A DNA stretch of 17,765 bases from Cytophaga sp051961495 (GCF_051961495.1 NZ_JBQCDF010000202.1:1-17765), one strand, 5' to 3'. Positions 1 to 8,039 are shown, counted from the first letter of the stretch. Notes: generated by a model from the sequence alone, not told the origin. Program-made: numbers and translations.

Positions 1-1389
1 GGACAATACTGGACCGACATCCTGGACAACATTACCTTTACGCCGGAGTACATCAGCATCCAGAACGAACCGGGCTTTGAAACACCGGACTGGGCAAGCT
101 GTGCCTTCCGTCCGGTGGAAACGGCCACGATTGCCGGGTATGACCAGGCGTTCGATGCGGTGTACGATCAAATTAAAAACCGCACTACTGTACCGAAGAT
201 GATCGGTCCGGAAACGGAAAACATCGGCAGCGCGCTGTGGGATGCTTCACTCAATACATTCCGCGAATTTGCCACGCAGATTAAAAACAAATCCGCATTG
301 TCGGCCTACGCGTACCACCTGTATAATTATTACGGCAGCCCGGGCAGCATCGACGAGACTCCGTTGAACATGATCAAAACAGAATTCAACAACAAGCCGA
401 ACTTCATGACGGAGTTTTCAAGCACCAATTACGACTGGCTGCAAACAGGCGATATCATCCAGGAGAGTTTATTACAGGCAAACGCCTCTGCTTATATCTA
501 CTGGGAAATGATGTGGGACGAAACGAAAACAGACGCGATGATCAACGTGGATGCTTCGGGCAATTATACCATCGGCGACCATTATTATACGATAAAACAT
601 TTTGCCAAATACATCGACAAAGGTTATACACGCATTGCACTGACGGGCAACAATGCGCTAACCAAGTCATCCGCGTTCATTAATCCGGCCGGCACGCAGA
701 TCACCATTGTATCGGTAAACAACAGTAGCAACGCGCAGGATATCAACCTGGCGTTCGGCAGCGCAACCGTATCGGGTGTTACAGCTTACCAGTCTGTTGA
801 TGGCGACTTTTACCAGACAATCACTGTTGATGCAAGCCAGGCGATCACCCTGCCGGCAAAATCCATCACAACCTTTGTAGTAACGCTTACAAACAGCTGT
901 GCCGTAGCAACGATCAGCACAACCGGATCTACAGCGCTTTGCACGGGTGAGAGCGTAGACCTTACGGCCAGCAGCGGCGCTTCATATAAATGGTTCAACG
1001 GCAGTTCCCAGGTAGGCACGTCGCAAACCTATGCTGCTTCTGCAGCAGGCAGCTATACCGTAGAAGTAACAAGTGTTTCCGGCTGCAAGTCTACATCTTC
1101 ACCAACAGTAGTAACGGCCCTTGACCCGTCTGAATGTGTGACAACAGCAACAACGGATGCATTGACAGCAGGCAGCATCATTCTTGCGCCTAATCCAACA
1201 AGCGATGTATTCTCGCTGACGCTGTCGCAGGTATCGGATGTACAGATCCTGACCGTTGACGGCAGGCTGCTTGATTCCTTCAGCAGCACGGAGCAGCTTA
1301 GCTTCGGTGGCACGTATGCAAAGGGTATCTATATTGTTAAAGTAAACAGCGGTACGAAAACAGATGTGCTGCGTGTGGTGAAACAGTAA
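1..1389 (+). CDS. GH30-family (glucurono)xylanase-like enzyme with T9SS sorting domain, 5' end missing
   Basis: The reading frame is open from the first base, so the N-terminus lies outside the window; a GTG at 115 is internal, not the start. 462 codons are visible. Codons 18-24 read ISIQNEP, the acid/base Glu motif of GH30 (Glu at 67-69), and codons 137-139 read MTE, the usual nucleophile Glu (412-414). The GH30 fold, with its side beta-domain ending in LPAKSITTFVV, runs to about codon 295. An Ig-like domain follows (about 300-375), then a T9SS type A sorting domain from APNP (396) to the end. The protein is therefore probably secreted across the outer membrane and either anchored at the surface or released. 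Overall layout resembles GH30_8 glucuronoxylanases, which cut beta-1,4-xylan beside glucuronic acid side groups, but the arginine that reads the glucuronate cannot be verified here, so the subfamily is inferred. A strong terminator follows and the next gene is another secreted glycanase. Confidence 0.88.
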   Translation, partial: GQYWTDILDNITFTPEYISIQNEPGFETPDWASCAFRPVETATIAGYDQAFDAVYDQIKNRTTVPKMIGPETENIGSALWDASLNTFREFATQIKNKSALSAYAYHLYNYYGSPGSIDETPLNMIKTEFNNKPNFMTEFSSTNYDWLQTGDIIQESLLQANASAYIYWEMMWDETKTDAMINVDASGNYTIGDHYYTIKHFAKYIDKGYTRIALTGNNALTKSSAFINPAGTQITIVSVNNSSNAQDINLAFGSATVSGVTAYQSVDGDFYQTITVDASQAITLPAKSITTFVVTLTNSCAVATISTTGSTALCTGESVDLTASSGASYKWFNGSSQVGTSQTYAASAAGSYTVEVTSVSGCKSTSSPTVVTALDPSECVTTATTDALTAGSIILAPNPTSDVFSLTLSQVSDVQILTVDGRLLDSFSSTEQLSFGGTYAKGIYIVKVNSGTKTDVLRVVKQ

Positions 1390-1403
1390 AGATTACATCG
1401 TGC

Positions 1404-1434
1404 AAGGCACAAGCGAATACTTGCTTGCGCCAGC
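1404..1434. repeat. Interspersed palindromic repeat, copy 1 (diverged)
   Basis: This stretch starts AAGGCACAAGCGAATAC and ends CTTGCGCCAGC. It shares both ends with the copies at 1609, 5433 and 8615 but carries about four extra bases in the middle. It lies 14 nt after the GH30 stop codon and before its terminator, so it would be transcribed in the 3' untranslated region. Confidence 0.6.
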
Positions 1435-1443
1435 AAACTTTTT

Positions 1444-1477
1444 AAAGCCCGTGGTGAGAGCCGCGGGCTTTGTTGTT
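1444..1477 (+). terminator. Rho-independent terminator after the GH30 gene
   Basis: An 11-bp stem (1444-1454 with 1461-1471, one G-U pair) closes a TGAGAG loop and is followed by a T-rich stretch (TGTTGTTTT). The A-rich left flank also allows a weaker signal on the other strand. The terminator after the PL11 gene has nearly the same stem and the same loop. Confidence 0.85.
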
Positions 1478-1575
1478 TTATATTTTATATAGACAGGAAA
1501 ATAAATCCTGTTTATCTGGCTTCGGAATTGCAGATTCAATATCGTTTAGTTAAGAGTTTTATCAGTTTATACAGG

Positions 1576-1655
1576 ATTACAAATCCGGAAGAGCTGGATT
1601 TGTGATATAAGGCACAAGCAAATGCTTGCGCCAGCGGTTCATAATTCATAATTCT
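1576..1655. repeat. Interspersed repeat, copy 2, with adjoining hairpin
   Basis: This covers the core of the gene-free stretch 1478-1770. A hairpin of 11 bp with one G-U pair (1576-1586 with 1596-1606) leads directly into the repeat core at 1609-1635, whose centre CAAGCA-AA-TGCTTG is itself palindromic. Three bases later comes TTCATAATTCATAATTCT (1638-1655), which also follows copy 3 (5481-5498). The part 1594-1635 matches 5418-5459 closely, so these are two copies of one longer element. A further small hairpin, ACAGGA/TCCTGT, lies at 1493-1511. No coding potential is seen. Confidence 0.65.
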
Positions 1656-1693
1656 TTTAACAAACCTTTGCATTTCAGGCTTCATTACCTGTT

Positions 1694-1729
1694 TTTGAAA
1701 AAAACTGCTTCAATACCTGTTACTTTTTG
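1694..1729 (+). promoter_or_regulatory. Weak candidate promoter of the PL11 gene
   Basis: TTTG (1694-1697) and TACTTTTTG (1721-1729) lie 23 nt apart and resemble the Bacteroidota pattern TTTG / TAnnTTTG, but the second box has one extra base. Transcription would start near 1736, about 35 nt before the ATG. The stretch is AT-rich, so a chance match is quite possible. Confidence 0.3.
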
Positions 1730-1770
1730 AAATGTTACTTGTCGTATAGCTGAACTCAAACCGTAACTAT

Positions 1771-4700
1771 ATGAAAAATAATTATCCAATCAGGCAGCCA
1801 GGCCATTGGCTACGCTTGTTTTGTATGCTGAACATTTTTATGTTCAGCCTTTATGCCCAGGCGCAATTCCGGATGGAAAAGCTCGACCGCGGCGTTATTG
1901 CTGTGCGCACGGGTAATAACAATTTTATCAGCTGGCGTTGGCTGGGTACAGAACCCGACAATATTACATTCAATCTATACCGCAATGGTACGAAAGTGAA
2001 TGCTGCTCCCCTGACCGTTTGTAATTACACAGACAACGGTGCGGCTGCAACAGCCAGCTATGCTGTACGTGCCATCATTGACGGTGTTGAGCAGACTGCC
2101 TCTGCAGCTGTTACCCCATGGGCACAGCAATACATGCGCGTAGGTATCCAGAAGCCTACGTCAGATCATACGGCCAACGATGCCAGCATTGCGGACCTTG
2201 ATGGCGACGGGCAATGGGAGATCATTCTGAAATGGGATCCTTCCAATGCAAAAGACAACTCACAATCAGGAGTTACAGGCAATGTATATATTGATGCCTA
2301 TAAATTAAACGGTACACGTTTGTGGAGAATCAACCTTGGTAAAAACATCCGTGCAGGTGCGCATTATACACAGTTCATGGTGTATGATTTCAACAGCGAT
2401 GGTAAAGCAGAGATGATGTGTAAAACCGCCGACGGCACCACAGATGCCAAAGGGACAGTGATTGGCAGCGCTACTGCTGATTACCGCAACTCCGCAGGGT
2501 ACGTTTTATCAGGGCCGGAATACCTGACGGTCTTTAATGGTGAAACAGGCGCGGCTATGGCAACTGTAAATTATCTTCCGGGCAGAGGTACGGTATCTGC
2601 ATGGGGCGACAGCTACGGAAACCGCGTAGACCGCTTCCGCGCGGGTGTAGCGTATCTGGATGGCAAAAAAGCTTCTGCCATTTTCTGCAGGGGATATTAT
2701 ACCCGTCTGGTCGTAGCGGCCTGGGACTGGAACGGTTCGGTGCTGAGCAGCCGCTGGGTATTTGACAGCGGAAACAGCAGCTCCAATCCATTCTATGGAC
2801 AGGGTGACCATTCCTTAAGTGTTGCCGATGTAGATAACGATGGCAAACAGGAAATCATCTCCGGTGCTGCCATTATTGATGATAACGGCACAGGGTATTA
2901 CAGCACAGGCTTCGGCCATGGGGATGCGCTGCATGTTTCAGATCTTGATCCTTCCCTGCCGGGACTTGAAGTATTCAATATTCAGGAGCGCTTCGACAAA
3001 CAGGGCTGTTATATGTACAGTGCCAAAGATAAAAAAGTATTGTGGACGAAGCCCTCTGTTACAGCAGGCTCAGACGGTGAAGGTCCGGCCCGCGGTGTAT
3101 GCGCGGATATTTCTGCGGCTTATCCCGGTGCGGAATCCTGGGTGGCAGGCGCAGGCATCACAGGAGTGTTTGATGCAAAAGGAAACAAAACAACGCTTGC
3201 CACACCTTCATCCTGTAACTTCCTTGCCTGGTGGGACGGCGATCCGCTGCGCGAACTACTGAACGGGACCGCCATTGATAAATATGGTACAGGCAGGTTG
3301 TTAACGGCCAACAATATCGTGCCTGTTACCTCAAACAACGGAACCAAGTCGACACCGGCGCTAAGCGGCGATTTCTTCGGCGACTGGCGTGAAGAAGTCA
3401 TGTGGCGCTCTTCTGCAAACGATGCGCTTTATATCTTCACCACAACGATCCCCAGCACGATGAAACTGCGCACGCTGATGCATGATCCGCAATACCGCCC
3501 GGCTATTGCCTGGCAGAACTGCGCTTACAATCAGCCGCCGCACGTAAGTTATTTCATCGGCAATGGCATGGCTGTACCGCCTGCCCCAAACATTACAATC
3601 GTAGGCGGCGTTATTGCAAACGTTCCGCCAACAACAAACATTACCGTTCCGGCGAACAATACTGCTTATACTGCTCCGGCATCAGTCATTATCAATGCCA
3701 GTGCAGCAGATACAGACGGTACCATCGCCAGTGTTGACTTCTACAATGGCACCACATTGATCGGTACTGATGCCGCTGCACCGTACAGTTTCACCTGGGC
3801 GAATGTACCTGCAGGAACATACAGTATTACCACGCGCGCGACCGATAACCAGGGAGCCACCGGCATGTCTGATCCGGTAACTGTAATTGTGCAAGGCACA
3901 GGTTTAACCATACAAGGCGAGACTGCCTGTACCTATGACGGTATCCTGAATGAATCTATCAATGCTGGCTTCAATGGTACCGGTTACCTGAACCTGAATA
4001 ACGTTAGTGGTTCTGCTGCTTCATGGGTGGTGAACGCAGCAGCAAACCAGACAGCAACGCTAACGATCCGTTATGCGAATGCCAGCACGGCCAGCCGGAA
4101 CATGTCGTTAAAAGTAAACAATACCACACAGGTTGCTTCCATCGCTTTTCCTTCTACCGGGGCATGGACAACCTGGCAAACAGCGACTGCAACGGTAAAT
4201 CTTGCTGCCGGCAGAAATACACTGACACTGACTTCATTGATTGCAGAAGGTGCGCCGAATATTGATGAACTTACATTCAGTTCTTCAACGGTAAGCATTG
4301 CCAGCTGCACACCGCCAAACGTAGCACCTACCGTAAGCCTGACAGCACCGGCAAACAGCAGTTCATTTGTAACGCCTGCAACACTTACGCTTACGGCTAC
4401 AGCAGCAGATGCAGATGGTACCGTGAGCCTGGTAGAGTTTTATAACGGCACTAGCCTGCTTGGCTCAGATGCTGCAACACCATATACGGTTAGCTGGAAC
4501 AATGTACCGGAAGGAAATTATACACTGACTGCCAAAGCAACAGACAATGCAGGAGCTGTAACGACTTCTGCTGCAATCACAGTAACTGTTAAAACGCCTG
4601 TGCTTTCATCTATTGAAGCAGAGGCCGCATGCAGTGTGGATGGAATTCTGAATGAACCTACCAACGCAGGTTTCTCCGGTACAGGCTATGTGAATACAGA

Positions 4701-5271
4701 CAATGCTGCGGGAGCTTCCATCAACTGGACAATCCATTCTCCGGCAAGCCAGACAGCAACGCTTACCCTGCGTTATGCCAATGCAAGTGCGCTGAACCGC
4801 GCGGCATCACTTTCTGTTGGTGGCATCATACAGGCAGCATCTATTGCCTTTAACACTACTGCCGCGTGGACAACCTGGAACACCGTAAGTGTACCTGTTA
4901 CCTTACAGGCAGGAAACAATGCCATAGAACTAACGGCTTTAACGACTGAAGGCTGTGCCAATATAGACTTGCTTACCTTCTCTTCGGGCGCTGCAGTGAA
5001 TATTTCCTGCACACAGCTGCGCACAGCTGAAGCAGCATCAGCAACTACAGTAGCACCGAACCCGGCAACAGATGTATTCAGGGTTTCCTTTCAGCAGGCT
5101 GTAAGTTCTGTTAAAGTATCTGATCTGAACGGAAATATTCTCTTCACACAGCAGAGCCTCGATGCGGGTTCCACGATTGAGTTTGGTCACGCCCTGCCAA
5201 TAGGTATGTACACATTGATTGTTGTATATACAAATGGCAATGTCGAAACAAAAAAGATTCAGAAACTATAA
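1771..5271 (+). CDS. PL11 rhamnogalacturonan lyase with two Ig-CBM35 units and T9SS sorting domain
   Basis: 1166 aa. A signal peptide (1 to about 32, ending YAQA-Q) precedes a PL11 catalytic region, about 35-615. It starts with the family hallmark MEKLDRGVIAV and FISWRWLGTEP, and its beta-propeller blades carry calcium-type loops such as ADLDGDGQWEI and DFNSDGKAEM. PL11 enzymes cleave the alternating rhamnose-galacturonate backbone of rhamnogalacturonan I by beta-elimination. Two copies of a bacterial Ig domain (about 618-710 and 851-940) plus a CBM35-like domain (about 713-838 and 946-1072) follow, probably binding uronic-acid-rich or other plant glycans. The T9SS sorting domain runs from APNPATDVF (about 1095) to the end. 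PL11 enzymes without these extras are roughly 600 aa, so half of this protein is accessory. It is preceded by the GH30 gene on the same strand but separated from it by a terminator, so it is likely transcribed alone. The choice between endo- and exo-action cannot be made by eye. Confidence 0.93.
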   Translation: MKNNYPIRQPGHWLRLFCMLNIFMFSLYAQAQFRMEKLDRGVIAVRTGNNNFISWRWLGTEPDNITFNLYRNGTKVNAAPLTVCNYTDNGAAATASYAVRAIIDGVEQTASAAVTPWAQQYMRVGIQKPTSDHTANDASIADLDGDGQWEIILKWDPSNAKDNSQSGVTGNVYIDAYKLNGTRLWRINLGKNIRAGAHYTQFMVYDFNSDGKAEMMCKTADGTTDAKGTVIGSATADYRNSAGYVLSGPEYLTVFNGETGAAMATVNYLPGRGTVSAWGDSYGNRVDRFRAGVAYLDGKKASAIFCRGYYTRLVVAAWDWNGSVLSSRWVFDSGNSSSNPFYGQGDHSLSVADVDNDGKQEIISGAAIIDDNGTGYYSTGFGHGDALHVSDLDPSLPGLEVFNIQERFDKQGCYMYSAKDKKVLWTKPSVTAGSDGEGPARGVCADISAAYPGAESWVAGAGITGVFDAKGNKTTLATPSSCNFLAWWDGDPLRELLNGTAIDKYGTGRLLTANNIVPVTSNNGTKSTPALSGDFFGDWREEVMWRSSANDALYIFTTTIPSTMKLRTLMHDPQYRPAIAWQNCAYNQPPHVSYFIGNGMAVPPAPNITIVGGVIANVPPTTNITVPANNTAYTAPASVIINASAADTDGTIASVDFYNGTTLIGTDAAAPYSFTWANVPAGTYSITTRATDNQGATGMSDPVTVIVQGTGLTIQGETACTYDGILNESINAGFNGTGYLNLNNVSGSAASWVVNAAANQTATLTIRYANASTASRNMSLKVNNTTQVASIAFPSTGAWTTWQTATATVNLAAGRNTLTLTSLIAEGAPNIDELTFSSSTVSIASCTPPNVAPTVSLTAPANSSSFVTPATLTLTATAADADGTVSLVEFYNGTSLLGSDAATPYTVSWNNVPEGNYTLTAKATDNAGAVTTSAAITVTVKTPVLSSIEAEAACSVDGILNEPTNAGFSGTGYVNTDNAAGASINWTIHSPASQTATLTLRYANASALNRAASLSVGGIIQAASIAFNTTAAWTTWNTVSVPVTLQAGNNAIELTALTTEGCANIDLLTFSSGAAVNISCTQLRTAEAASATTVAPNPATDVFRVSFQQAVSSVKVSDLNGNILFTQQSLDAGSTIEFGHALPIGMYTLIVVYTNGNVETKKIQKL
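3622..4989 (+). repeat. Internal tandem duplication (Ig + CBM35 unit, twice)
   Basis: Two units of about 220 residues lie 233 residues (699 nt) apart within the PL11 gene: residues 618-838 and 851-1072. Matching landmarks are VDFYNGTTLIG / VEFYNGTSLLG, TATLTIRYANAS / TATLTLRYANAS and AWTTWQTATATVNL / AWTTWNTVSVPVTL. DNA similarity is still clear (for example GACAGCAACGCT in both) but many third positions differ, so the duplication is not recent. Confidence 0.85.
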
Positions 5272-5296
5272 AAAGCAATCTGCTTACCATAAACAA

Positions 5297-5332
5297 CAAA
5301 GCCCGCGGTGAGAGCCGGGGGCTTTGTGTTTA
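5297..5332 (+). terminator. Rho-independent terminator after the PL11 gene
   Basis: A 12-bp stem (5297-5308 with 5315-5326) with one G-G mismatch and a TGAGAG loop is followed by a T-rich tail (TGTTTAT). Stem sequence and loop nearly repeat the terminator at 1444-1477, differing by a few bases. Confidence 0.8.
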
Positions 5333-5396
5333 TGATTATATATACAGTGGTCAGTAAACATTGGTAGTTGGAAAGAACCTCGTGCAGATACCTTTT

Positions 5397-5498
5397 ACCG
5401 CTCCGCTAAGACTGGTGCCGGATATGTGACATAAGGCACAAGCAAATGCCTGCGCCAGCGAGAGTTGCAGTAAAATGAAATTCATAATTCATAATTCT
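5397..5498. repeat. Interspersed repeat, copy 3, with flanking modules
   Basis: The gene-free stretch 5333-5574 holds three modules. First, 5397-5420 (CGCTAAGACTGG core) recurs at 8681-8706. Second, the palindromic repeat core is at 5433-5459, with CCTG in place of CTTG. Third, TTCATAATTCATAATTCT at 5481-5498 recurs at 1638-1655. CAGTGGTCAGTAAACA at 5345-5360 resembles the CAGT-rich elements at 8491-8743. The different orders of shared modules suggest a mosaic of small repeats rather than one element. Confidence 0.65.
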
Positions 5499-5545
5499 TC
5501 GGTTATCCTACCACCGGCATTCATTTTTTATTCACTATTGGAAAT

Positions 5546-5553
5546 TATGTTTG
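5546..5553 (+). promoter_or_regulatory. -7 promoter box (TATGTTTG) of the chromate operon
   Basis: TATGTTTG fits the Bacteroidota -7 consensus TAnnTTTG exactly. A start point about 7 nt downstream would leave a leader of about 15 nt before the ATG at 5575. No convincing TTG-type -33 box is seen in the T-rich sequence upstream (5520-5530). The box overlaps the alternative TTG start codon at 5551, which argues against that start. Confidence 0.5.
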
Positions 5554-5574
5554 AAGGGTAATTATAAACGTATT

Positions 5575-6741
5575 ATGGAAACCCATTCAAAACCTGCTTA
5601 CTCATTAAAAGAACTTATCCTGTATTTTCTGAAACTAGGTACCATAGGTTTCGGCGGACCGGTGGCGCTTGTTGGCTACATGCACCGGGATCTGGTTGAA
5701 AAGAACAACTGGTTCAGCGAGGAAGACTACAAAGAAGGCATGGCCTTGTCGCAATTAGCGCCGGGCCCTTTAGCCGCGCAATTATCCATTTACCTGGGCT
5801 ATGTACATTACAGAATTTTAGGCGCCACATTGGTCGGCCTCGCGTTCGTGCTTCCTTCTTTCTTTATGGTATTAAGCCTTGGTTATGCCTATGTGGAATT
5901 CGGCGGTATCCCCTGGATGCAGGCTGTATTCTATGGTGTAGGTGCTGCGGTAATTGGCATCATCACCATCAGCAGCTATAAACTCACTTCTAAAAGCATC
6001 GGTAAGGACTGGGTTATGTGGGGCATATTCGTTGTACTGGCATTGGTTACTTTCCTGACAGAAGAAGAAAATATCTGGCTCATCCTGGGTTCAGGTGTGC
6101 TGATATGGCTGTTGCGTGTACCACCCAAATTCGGTAAAGCAACCACTGCAGCTCCTATGCTGAGCCTACCTGTTTTACTGCAAATACCTGCTACGGTTTC
6201 GCAAAGCGGCAAGCTCTGGCAGATCCTGTATTTCTTTACCAAGGCTGGTGCTTTTGTTTTCGGCAGCGGATTAGCTATTGTACCGTTCCTGTATGGTGGT
6301 GTGGTAAAAGAATATCAATGGCTGAATGAACAGCAGTTTGTAGATGCCGTTGCTGTAGCCATGATCACACCCGGGCCGGTCGTAATCACTGTTGGCTTTA
6401 TTGGCTATCTCACAGCAGGCGTTGCCGGTGCTTGTGTGGCAGCCATCGCTACTTTCGTTCCCTGTTATTTCTTTACCATTCTTCCGGCACCTTATTTTAA
6501 AAAGTATGGCAAGCACCCGGCGATCAAAGCATTCGTTGATGGTATCACCGCTGCTGCTATCGGCGCCATTGCCGGCTCGGTATTGGTGTTGGGTAAAAGA
6601 ACGCTTACGGATGTTCCAACTATACTGATTGCCATCACTGTCGCAGCAATTTTATTCAGGTATAAAAAATTACAGGAACCTTTTGTCATCCTTGCTGCTG
6701 CAGCTGTCGGACTAATACTTAAACTTTTCATTCTTTCTTAA
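5575..6741 (+). CDS. chrA: Chromate transporter ChrA (two-domain CHR family)
   Basis: 388 aa from the ATG at 5575. A TTG at 5551 would add eight residues but lies inside a consensus -7 box, so the ATG is preferred. This inner-membrane CHR-family permease exports chromate from the cytoplasm. Both homologous halves are visible. The N-terminal half has GFGGPVALVGYM (25-36), the cytoplasmic helix with NNWFSEEDYKEGMALSQ and LAPGP (61-65). The C-terminal half has FGSGLAIVPFLYGG (229-242), EYQWLNEQQFVDAVA and TPGPVV (265-270). About ten or more hydrophobic segments fit the long-chain CHR type, whose usual length is near 400 aa. It is the first gene of a co-directional cluster, and a ChrB-domain gene three places downstream supports the chromate role. 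Some CHR proteins may move other oxyanions such as sulfate, so the substrate remains inferred. Confidence 0.92.
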   Translation: METHSKPAYSLKELILYFLKLGTIGFGGPVALVGYMHRDLVEKNNWFSEEDYKEGMALSQLAPGPLAAQLSIYLGYVHYRILGATLVGLAFVLPSFFMVLSLGYAYVEFGGIPWMQAVFYGVGAAVIGIITISSYKLTSKSIGKDWVMWGIFVVLALVTFLTEEENIWLILGSGVLIWLLRVPPKFGKATTAAPMLSLPVLLQIPATVSQSGKLWQILYFFTKAGAFVFGSGLAIVPFLYGGVVKEYQWLNEQQFVDAVAVAMITPGPVVITVGFIGYLTAGVAGACVAAIATFVPCYFFTILPAPYFKKYGKHPAIKAFVDGITAAAIGAIAGSVLVLGKRTLTDVPTILIAITVAAILFRYKKLQEPFVILAAAAVGLILKLFILS

Positions 6742-6758
6742 AACAAAACTATACACAG

Positions 6759-7295
6759 ATGAAAAAAACATATTACATACTTGTTTTCCTATTACTATCC
6801 TGGAATGCTTTTGCACAAACATCAGACAATAATACGACACTGCCGGCAACACAACCTGAAAAAAAATATCCCGAGATTAAAGGGTATGTAGGTATCGTGC
6901 ATCCGCTTTACACATTCAGTAAAGACGGTAACCAACCGAATTTCCGGGATTACTATATAGTAGGAAATCCCTGGGGAATCAATATCTGGAAGAGCCCGAA
7001 ATTCGGGATCTCGTTTGAGTTTACTCCTTTTATCAAATTTGATAACAACACTTCCAAATTAAATAACTTTGTTTTCCATCCGGGTGTGTGCTACAGACTC
7101 GGGCATGATTTTACGTTTGTATTCCGTGCAGCATATGAGACGTCCGGTCGTTATGGCTTCACACCCATACTCAACAAAGTTTTCATCCGCGGTAAACAGG
7201 CAAATTTCTTTGCAGCCATCTTAGGCCCGGTTCGCTTTGGCAATGATCACGCTCCTTCTCTTACAGCTTCCTTTCAGTTCGGGGTCGGATTCTAA
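6759..7295 (+). CDS. Small secreted protein, probable outer-membrane beta-barrel
   Basis: 178 aa, family not recognised. A signal peptide (1-20, hydrophobic core YILVFLLLSW, cleavage after AFA or AFAQ) is followed by a short Thr/Pro-rich linker. Then come about eight alternating aromatic-rich stretches, for example FGISFEFTPFIKF, FVFHPGVCYRL and FTFVFRAAYE. The protein ends LTASFQFGVGF; an amphipathic last strand ending in Phe is the usual beta-signal for outer-membrane barrels. At this length an eight-stranded barrel would fit. It begins 17 nt after chrA and is almost certainly cotranscribed with it. A role in the envelope side of oxyanion export or in damage response is only a guess from this position. 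Confidence 0.8.
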   Translation: MKKTYYILVFLLLSWNAFAQTSDNNTTLPATQPEKKYPEIKGYVGIVHPLYTFSKDGNQPNFRDYYIVGNPWGINIWKSPKFGISFEFTPFIKFDNNTSKLNNFVFHPGVCYRLGHDFTFVFRAAYETSGRYGFTPILNKVFIRGKQANFFAAILGPVRFGNDHAPSLTASFQFGVGF

Positions 7296-7345
7296 ATACA
7301 GAAAAAGTATTCCTTTTAATACCTTTATTAAGTACTTTTATACAG

Positions 7346-8023
7346 ATGAAGGTATTAATTGTTGAACCGGAAAAATCGTTGCGCTTAGAACTGGAAAATT
7401 TTCTAAGTAATGAAAGTTATGTATGGGAAAGCACCAGTAACTACCAGCAGGCTTCCGAAAAAATCAGCCTCTATGAATATGATTGCATCGTTTTAAATTC
7501 ACAGCTTGCAGACGGCAATGCCTTATCACTGCTCAGAGAATTAAACGAAAGCCAGAAGTCTGACGGCCTGCTGATTATTTCTACCATCAACTCTGCGGAA
7601 GACCGTGTACATGCGCTGGACATGGGAGCTGATGACTACATGACCATCCCCTTTCATTTCCCTGAATTGCATGCACGCATCCAGGCGATCATCCGCAGGA
7701 AAAAATTCAATACCAAAAACAAACTCTACCTGGGCAATCTTGTTATTGACTTCAAAACAAAAAAAGTACAGGTCTGGAACAATGATATTCCGCTTACCAA
7801 AAGAGAATATGAAATGCTGCTGTACCTGATCTCCAATAAAGATAAGGTCGTATCCAATACCATGCTCTCCGAATATCTTTGGGGCGATGAAACCGAAAAC
7901 CTCGAATCGAATAATTCACTGGCAGCGCATATAAAAAACATCCGGAAGAAATTAAGCCTGGCTAAGGCTGAGCTTGAAATAAAAAATGTTTACGGAGTCG
8001 GTTATCAGATTATTGAGTTATAA
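7346..8023 (+). CDS. OmpR/PhoB-type regulator with degenerate (Asp-less) receiver
   Basis: 225 aa. The receiver domain spans 1 to about 120 and the winged-helix DNA-binding domain about 125-225 (LTKREYEMLLYLISNKDKVVS, then AAHIKNIRKKL for the recognition helix, and VYGVGYQI for the wing). The receiver keeps its overall shape, including EDRVHALDMGADDY. However, the phospho-acceptor Asp is Asn51 (IVLNSQL), the second acidic residue of the metal pocket is Pro8 (VEPE) and the invariant Lys is Ile101 (MTIPF); Ser79 is kept at the Thr/Ser position. Phosphorylation in the usual way is therefore unlikely, and no histidine kinase lies nearby. The domain may dimerise constitutively or sense a ligand or partner. 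It follows the preceding gene by 50 nt and precedes the ChrB-domain gene by 16 nt, so control of this chromate cluster is a reasonable inference. Confidence 0.92.
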   Translation: MKVLIVEPEKSLRLELENFLSNESYVWESTSNYQQASEKISLYEYDCIVLNSQLADGNALSLLRELNESQKSDGLLIISTINSAEDRVHALDMGADDYMTIPFHFPELHARIQAIIRRKKFNTKNKLYLGNLVIDFKTKKVQVWNNDIPLTKREYEMLLYLISNKDKVVSNTMLSEYLWGDETENLESNNSLAAHIKNIRKKLSLAKAELEIKNVYGVGYQIIEL

Positions 8024-8039
8024 CTCTAACAGAAAAGCT

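Noticed and set aside
115..117. GTG at 115 as the start of the first gene
   Set aside because: The frame is open upstream to base 1 and contains the GH30 catalytic QNEP motif before this codon, so the true start is outside the window.
2840..3262. 140-codon plus-strand frame within the PL11 gene
   Set aside because: It overlaps conserved PL11 catalytic sequence in another frame and has no recognisable features.
7303..7339. AAAAGTA/TACTTTT inverted repeat ahead of the regulator gene
   Set aside because: Seven AT-rich base pairs 23 nt apart are expected by chance in this composition; not enough to call an operator.
7986..8039. Upstream start for the ChrB-domain gene
   Set aside because: It overlaps the regulator gene by 38 nt and adds residues unlike the family; the ATG at 8040 opens directly on the conserved motif.
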